Shown here one piece after another: positions 6,777-10,627 of a DNA stretch of 10,627 bases. Within the stretch, counting starts at the first letter, position 1. Every line of letters begins with the position of its first letter. The notes beneath the pieces were generated by a model, which saw nothing but the letters and a program-made list of their open reading frames with translations, made no database searches and was not told where the DNA came from. The stretch covers positions 1 through 10,627 of the forward strand of contig JBBSOT010000156.1 in the NCBI GenBank assembly GCA_038259455.1. Direction: 5' to 3'. The position numbers were made by a program, and so were the translations under genes. Origin of the DNA: CAMYMG01 sp038259455 (GTDB lineage Bacteria; Pseudomonadota; Alphaproteobacteria; Rhizobiales; Rhizobiaceae).

Positions 6777-6863
6777 TCACGGCTCAAGTCTATTTATTCG
6801 ATGCTGTTAGGCAATTGTAACATGAAAGCATATTCCGGGGCCTGATGAGAAAGCAGATTTGCA

Positions 6864-7754
6864 ATGGTTAAGGGGATCGTTCTCGCCGGGGGATCTGGAA
6901 CGCGACTGTATCCGCTGACCTTTGCGATATCTAAACAGATTCTGCCAATTTACGACAAGCCGATGATATATTATCCGATCAGCGTTCTGATGCTTTCGGG
7001 CATACGCGAGATATTGGTCATTTCAACGCCGCGAGACCTGCCGATATTCGAGACCCTGCTTGGCAATGGTGATGAATTCGGACTCGATATTTCGTACGCC
7101 GTGCAAGAGGAGCCAAGGGGGCTGGCCGAAGCCTTCATTATCGGGAAGGAATTCATTGGAGACGGCCAGGTCGCAATGATCCTGGGCGACAATATCTTCT
7201 TTGGCGAAGGATTGTCCGCGATCTGCCAGAATGCTGCAAAGACCAGCAGTGGCGCATCGGTTTTTGCCTATCATGTCGATTATCCACAGCGATACGGTGT
7301 CGTCACTTTCGACCGTGCCACGGGGCGTGCAATCTCTATCGATGAGAAGCCGACTCAACCGAAGTCCAATTGGGCCGTCACGGGGCTCTATTTCTATGAC
7401 AATGATGTCGTGGAGATTGCCGCATCAATCAAGCCATCGGCGCGCGGCGAACTGGAAATTACAGAAGTGAACAACGCGTATCTCAAGCGCGGCGACCTGC
7501 ATGTCCATCGATTGGGTCGTGGATACGCCTGGCTCGATACCGGCACGCATGACAGCCTGCATGAGGCATCATCATTTGTTCGCACAATCGAGCGCCGCCA
7601 AGGCATCAAGATTGCCTGCCCCGAGGAGATCGGCGTTGAAATGGGCTGGCTCGACCCTCGGCGGGTTCTAGAACGCGCCGGTCGAATGGGTAGCAACGAG
7701 TATGCTCACTATCTGCGTCGCCGCATGACCGAAATGAGCGAGCACCATGGTTGA
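6864..7754 (+). CDS. rmlA: glucose-1-phosphate thymidylyltransferase
   Basis: This cytosolic 296-residue enzyme joins glucose-1-phosphate and dTTP to give dTDP-glucose and pyrophosphate, the first step to dTDP-L-rhamnose. Visible motifs are the nucleotide-binding GGSGTRLYPLT (9-19) with the following K24 in SKQILPIYDKPMIYYP, the QEEPRGLAEA segment (81-90), the metal-binding aspartate in LGDN (107-110), IDEKP in the sugar-binding half, EITEVNNAYL, and WLDTGTHDSL near the C-terminus. Length and motif order match RmlA throughout. It is the first gene of the operon; its stop overlaps the start of rmlC by 8 nt. The Shine-Dalgarno sequence is weak (GAGAAAG, rather far upstream). The first part of the gene is clearly less GC-rich than the end of the operon (about 46% against more than 70% in sampled lines). 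Confidence 0.97.
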   Translation: MVKGIVLAGGSGTRLYPLTFAISKQILPIYDKPMIYYPISVLMLSGIREILVISTPRDLPIFETLLGNGDEFGLDISYAVQEEPRGLAEAFIIGKEFIGDGQVAMILGDNIFFGEGLSAICQNAAKTSSGASVFAYHVDYPQRYGVVTFDRATGRAISIDEKPTQPKSNWAVTGLYFYDNDVVEIAASIKPSARGELEITEVNNAYLKRGDLHVHRLGRGYAWLDTGTHDSLHEASSFVRTIERRQGIKIACPEEIGVEMGWLDPRRVLERAGRMGSNEYAHYLRRRMTEMSEHHG

Positions 7755-8301
7755 GGTCCGACCTCTCGGCCTCGACGGCGTCTTCGAAATTGTGCCGCAG
7801 AAGTTCGGCGATAACCGAGGGTTTTTTTCCGAGACATACAACGCTTCGGCATTGGAAGAGGCCGGCATCTCCACCGTCTTTGTACAGGACAATCATTCCC
7901 TGTCTGAAGCAGCCAATGTCGTACGCGGCCTACATTACCAGTTGCCGCCCTTCGCGCAGGATAAGTTGGTGCGGGTCGTTCGCGGCGCCATTCTGGACGT
8001 TGCGGTCGACATAAGAAGAAACTCAAGCACATTCGGAAAGTGGCTGTCGCTCGAAGTGTCGGCGGAGAAGTGGAACCAGATACTCGTTCCCAAGGGGTTC
8101 GCGCACGGATTCATCACGCTGACCGCAGCAACCGAAGTTGTGTACAAGGTTTCTCAGCCATATTCGCGCGAGCATGATCGATCTATCCGGTTCGACGATC
8201 CGAAAATCGGTGTTGACTGGAACAGACCGGTTTCGTCGATCGTGCTCTCCCAGAAGGATCGCGATGCGCCGTCATTCGCGGATGCCGAGCTGTTCGATTA
8301 G
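7747..8301 (+). CDS. rmlC: dTDP-4-dehydrorhamnose 3,5-epimerase
   Basis: This cytosolic cupin-fold enzyme of 184 residues epimerises dTDP-4-keto-6-deoxy-glucose at C3 and C5, the third step of the pathway. The family pattern is clear: F.I.P..F.D.RGFFSETYN (13-32), QDNHSLS (47-53), VVRGLHYQ (58-65) with the likely catalytic base H63, the substrate-contacting K73 in QDKLVRVVRG, VPKGFAHGF (114-122), VVYKVSQPYS with the likely catalytic tyrosine Y133, and the closing FDDPKIGVDW. The length is typical. The ATG at 7747 lies inside the rmlA stop region (8-nt overlap), so translational coupling with rmlA is likely. A 63-bp gap follows before rmlB. Confidence 0.97.
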   Translation: MVEVRPLGLDGVFEIVPQKFGDNRGFFSETYNASALEEAGISTVFVQDNHSLSEAANVVRGLHYQLPPFAQDKLVRVVRGAILDVAVDIRRNSSTFGKWLSLEVSAEKWNQILVPKGFAHGFITLTAATEVVYKVSQPYSREHDRSIRFDDPKIGVDWNRPVSSIVLSQKDRDAPSFADAELFD

Positions 8302-8364
8302 CGTTCCAGACGCGAGTCGGTCAGCGATAATTGCTAGCGTCGTTGCACGAGGATGGCGAACGTC

Positions 8365-9435
8365 ATGAACATTCTGGTCACGGGTGGGGCAGGCTTTATT
8401 GGCTCGGCGCTGTGTCGGCATCTATGCAACAGTTCCGAAGACCGGGTGACCAACGTCGACAAGCTGACCTATGCAGGAAGCCTGACGTCGCTGAAACCGG
8501 TCCAGAACTATCCAAATTATCGGTTTGTGCAGACCGATGTCTGTGACGCAACGGCAATCGCCGACATTCTGCGCGATGACGAGATCGATATCATTATGCA
8601 TCTGGCGGCAGAAAGCCATGTCGACCGTTCGATCGACGGTCCGGCAGCGTTTATCGAAACAAACGTAGTCGGCACATTCAGCATGCTTTCGGCAGCACTT
8701 GCCCATTGGCAGGGTCTGTCAGGCGACAAGAAAGCAGGCTTCCGATTTCTCCACGTCTCGACGGACGAGGTCTTCGGTGATCTGCCATTCGACAGCGGCC
8801 TTTTCACCGAGGAAACGCCCTACGCGCCGTCTTCGCCGTATTCCGCCACAAAGGCAGCGTCCGATCACCTCGTGAGAGCCTGGCATGCAACTTATGGCCT
8901 GCCTGTCGTCATCACCAACTGTTCGAACAATTACGGGCCTTTTCATTTTCCAGAGAAGCTGATTCCCTTGACCATACTGAATGCGTTGGAGGAAAAGCCG
9001 CTTCCAGTTTACGGCACCGGCGCCAATATACGTGACTGGCTTTTTGTCGAAGACCATGCCCGGGCGCTCGAATTGGCTGCAAGGCACGGGAAACCAGGGC
9101 AGAGCTACAATGTCGGCGCGCGTTGCGAGCGCAGCAATCTCAGCGTCGTCCAGTCGATCTGCGACACGCTCGACGCGATGAAGCCGCGTGGCGGCGGCAG
9201 GCGCTACCGCGAATTGATCAGCTTCGTGGCCGACCGGCCAGGTCATGACCGCCGATACGCCATCGATGCCTCCAGGATAGAGCGTGAGCTTGGCTGGCGC
9301 GCTGTCGAAACGTTCGAGAGCGGATTGCAAAAGACGATAGCATGGTATCTCGCCAATGACTGGTGGTGGAAACCGATCAGGCAGGGGCAATATGCCGGCC
9401 AACGTCTGGGCGTGGCCGTCAGGGCGGCGCCGTGA
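8365..9435 (+). CDS. rmlB: dTDP-glucose 4,6-dehydratase
   Basis: This 356-residue NAD-dependent enzyme of the extended short-chain dehydrogenase family converts dTDP-glucose to dTDP-4-keto-6-deoxy-glucose, the second pathway step. It shows the cofactor-binding GGAGFIG (7-13), HLAAESHVDRSI (79-90), the catalytic STDEVFG (132-138) with T133, D134 and E135, the YSATKAASD motif with Y159 and K163, NNYGPFHFPEKLIP (188-201), RDWLFVEDH (223-231), and RPGHDRRYAID (291-301). The start at 8365 (MNILVTGG) matches the family; an ATG four codons earlier at 8353 overlaps the only GAGGA sequence and is less likely. The usual GGNNE-type segment reads GARCERSN here, a small variation. The 3' end overlaps rmlD by 4 nt. 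Confidence 0.97.
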   Translation: MNILVTGGAGFIGSALCRHLCNSSEDRVTNVDKLTYAGSLTSLKPVQNYPNYRFVQTDVCDATAIADILRDDEIDIIMHLAAESHVDRSIDGPAAFIETNVVGTFSMLSAALAHWQGLSGDKKAGFRFLHVSTDEVFGDLPFDSGLFTEETPYAPSSPYSATKAASDHLVRAWHATYGLPVVITNCSNNYGPFHFPEKLIPLTILNALEEKPLPVYGTGANIRDWLFVEDHARALELAARHGKPGQSYNVGARCERSNLSVVQSICDTLDAMKPRGGGRRYRELISFVADRPGHDRRYAIDASRIERELGWRAVETFESGLQKTIAWYLANDWWWKPIRQGQYAGQRLGVAVRAAP

Positions 9436-10322
9436 AGATTCTGGTTACCGGACGGGATGGCCAGATCGCCAGAAGCCTCGCCGAGCGGGCGGCGGGGCAC
9501 GCAGGGGTCGAGCTGGTGACGACAAGCCGTGCGGAACTCGACCTTGCCGATCCGCGAACGGTTGCCGCGACGATCGCGAGGGCCAAGCCGGATATCGTCG
9601 TCTCGGCAGCCGCCTACACCGCGGTGGACAGGGCCGAGGAAGAACCGGAACTGGCGCGGGCAATCAACGTCGATGGCGCCGGCGCCGTTGCCGCCGCCTC
9701 GGCTGCGACCGGTGCGGCGATCATTCACCTGTCGACCGATTACGTCTTTTCGGGCGACAAGGAAGGGCCATATAGCGAAGGCGACAAACCGAACCCTAAA
9801 ACTGTCTATGGCCGCACCAAACTGGTCGGTGAACGGGTTGTCGCTGCTGCCAATCCGCGACACGTCATCCTGCGCACAGCCTGGCTCTACAGCCCCTTTG
9901 GGCGGAATTTCGTACGCACGATGCTCGAGCTCGCTCATCGTCGCGACAGCCTGACTGTCGTTGCAGACCAATGGGGCAACCCGACATCGGCGCTCGATGC
10001 CGCCGACGGGATCTTGCAGATAGCGGCAGCGCTCGCGCAAAGCGAGCGACAGGAGTGCCACGGTGTGTTTCATCTTGCCGGAACGGGCAGCACAAACTGG
10101 AGCGGCCTGGCACGACGGGTCTTTGACGAGAGCCGGGCGCATGGCGGTCCGTGGGCGTCGGTAGAGGACATCGCGACCGCGCAATACCAGGCCAAGGCGC
10201 TTCGACCGGCGAATTCAAGATTGTCCTGCGAGAAGCTTTCCCGTGTCTTCGGTTGGCAGGCGCCGGCATGGGAGGGCTCGTGTGGAGCGGTTGTGGCCAG
10301 GCTGGTGCGTGAAACCAAGTGA
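9432..10322 (+). CDS. rmlD: dTDP-4-dehydrorhamnose reductase
   Basis: This 296-residue enzyme reduces dTDP-4-keto-L-rhamnose to dTDP-L-rhamnose with NAD(P)H, the last step of the pathway. Motifs are the N-terminal cofactor loop GRDGQIA (7-13), AAYTAVDRAEEEPELARAINVD (60-81), STDYVFSG (101-108), and the catalytic YGRTK (Y126, K130), followed by RTAWLYSPFGRNFV and DQWGNPTSA. The length is typical. The start is the GTG at 9432, which overlaps the rmlB stop (GTGA) and has AGGGCGG just upstream; the frame is open further upstream, but that part lies within rmlB. The third glycine of the usual GxxGQxG loop is replaced by alanine, a change also tolerated in relatives. The gene is markedly GC-rich, with stretches of about 72-75%. 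Confidence 0.96.
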   Translation: MKILVTGRDGQIARSLAERAAGHAGVELVTTSRAELDLADPRTVAATIARAKPDIVVSAAAYTAVDRAEEEPELARAINVDGAGAVAAASAATGAAIIHLSTDYVFSGDKEGPYSEGDKPNPKTVYGRTKLVGERVVAAANPRHVILRTAWLYSPFGRNFVRTMLELAHRRDSLTVVADQWGNPTSALDAADGILQIAAALAQSERQECHGVFHLAGTGSTNWSGLARRVFDESRAHGGPWASVEDIATAQYQAKALRPANSRLSCEKLSRVFGWQAPAWEGSCGAVVARLVRETK

Positions 10323-10627
10323 GCCGACAGCCGTGCGGGCTCGATACCACGCCCCGTTGCCGGTCTGGCCATTGTCGAGAAATGCTCCCAGCCACGGTGG
10401 GAGAAGTCGGGAAGCGGGCGCCAGGGCCGCACCTCTGAAATAACTAATGGCGCGGTAACCTGCGCCCGCCAGCGTTCTTGCCCTGTCGGAGGGAGCAACG
10501 AGTTTCACGCACATGCCCCCGCCAGGGCCCGGGTTTCTGGATGAAAATGTCCAACTGCGCTACCGTTTGCGCAGCCACCCGGCGCCGTCGCCCACCCCTG
10601 ATCCCCGGTCCGGACCAGGTTTCCCGC
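10323..10627. other. non-coding right end after rmlD
   Basis: I cannot support a gene in these 305 bp. The minus-strand open frames (for example from 10514 or 10498) run into rmlD and have no family-like sequence. A plus-strand frame opens at the ATG 10513 and runs off the edge (MPPPGPGFLDENVQLRYRL...); a GGAGGGAG sequence lies about 18 nt upstream, too far for normal use, so it could be a real gene start but is not called. Small hairpins occur at 10385-10403 and 10556-10573, and a perfect 10-bp palindrome at 10607-10616. Confidence 0.5.
10385..10403 (+). terminator. small hairpin after rmlD, weak terminator candidate
   Basis: CTCCCA (10385-10390) and TGGGAG (10398-10403) form a 6-bp stem with a 7-nt loop, 62 nt after the rmlD stop. 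No T run follows, so any role in ending rml transcription is uncertain. Confidence 0.25.

Larger units (their letters stand above)
6525..6863. other. gene-free intergenic region between bioY and rmlA
   Basis: In these 339 bp I see no gene with a convincing start or family resemblance on either strand. The region holds a long imperfect hairpin (6579-6618), then a GC-rich part, then an AT-rich leader (about 6776-6860) that should carry the promoter of the rml operon. A 63-codon open frame on the minus strand (6582-6773) runs through one arm of the hairpin and is judged spurious. Confidence 0.6.

Noticed and set aside
10070..10514. Minus-strand open frames over the end of rmlD and the right edge
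   Set aside because: They are mostly antisense to rmlD in GC-rich DNA where stop codons are rare, and the sequences look arbitrary.
10513..10627. Possible start of a plus-strand gene running off the right edge
   Set aside because: Only 38 codons are visible, they are rich in proline and arginine, and the nearest Shine-Dalgarno-like sequence is about 18 nt away; this is too little to call.
1..10627. Search for CRISPR arrays, tRNA or rRNA genes, insertion sequences, toxin-antitoxin or phage genes
   Set aside because: No regularly spaced repeats, no cloverleaf or rRNA-like sequence, and no transposase, integrase or defence-type protein was seen on either strand.

Overview
The window is GC-rich chromosomal DNA with tightly packed genes on both strands. 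It most likely comes from an alphaproteobacterium of the Hyphomicrobiales (a Mesorhizobium/Phyllobacteriaceae-like organism). That placement rests on protein style and gene content (DUF1499 and DUF427 proteins, a lone BioY, the RmlA-C-B-D order) and is inference, because no rRNA or other marker gene is present.

Layout. (1) Positions 2-1200, plus strand: the 3' part of an ABC-2 type polysaccharide/O-antigen export permease (Wzm-like, cut by the left edge), then its ATPase (Wzt-like, without a carbohydrate-binding tail), 2 nt apart. (2) Positions 1241-2166, minus strand: a DUF427 protein and an unrecognised 126-residue protein. (3) Positions 2332-3960, plus strand: an acyl-CoA ligase of the AMP-binding superfamily, probably of the DmdB/fatty acyl-CoA synthetase group. 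(4) Positions 4050-4940, plus strand: a membrane-anchored DUF1499 protein whose 3' end overlaps by 30 bp the end of a convergent metallo-beta-lactamase-fold hydrolase (4911-5816, minus). (5) Positions 5931-6524, plus strand: BioY, the biotin-binding component of an ECF transporter, without bioM or bioN beside it. (6) Positions 6525-6863: a gene-free stretch with a strong hairpin after bioY and an AT-rich leader before the next operon. (7) Positions 6864-10322, plus strand: a complete four-gene dTDP-L-rhamnose operon, rmlA-rmlC-rmlB-rmlD. (8) Positions 10323-10627: no gene that can be supported.

How the genes work together. The RmlA, RmlB, RmlC and RmlD enzymes convert glucose-1-phosphate plus dTTP into dTDP-L-rhamnose, a sugar donor for O-antigen or other surface glycans. 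The Wzm/Wzt pair at the left edge would export such a glycan across the inner membrane. The two modules are about 5.7 kb apart, with apparently unrelated metabolic genes between them. The window therefore looks like part of a surface-polysaccharide locus interleaved with housekeeping and accessory genes.

I did not find a clearly new biological system. The points most worth a second look are the long hairpin after bioY, the steep base-composition change along the rml operon, the lone bioY without a recognisable BioR box, and the unrecognised 126-residue protein.
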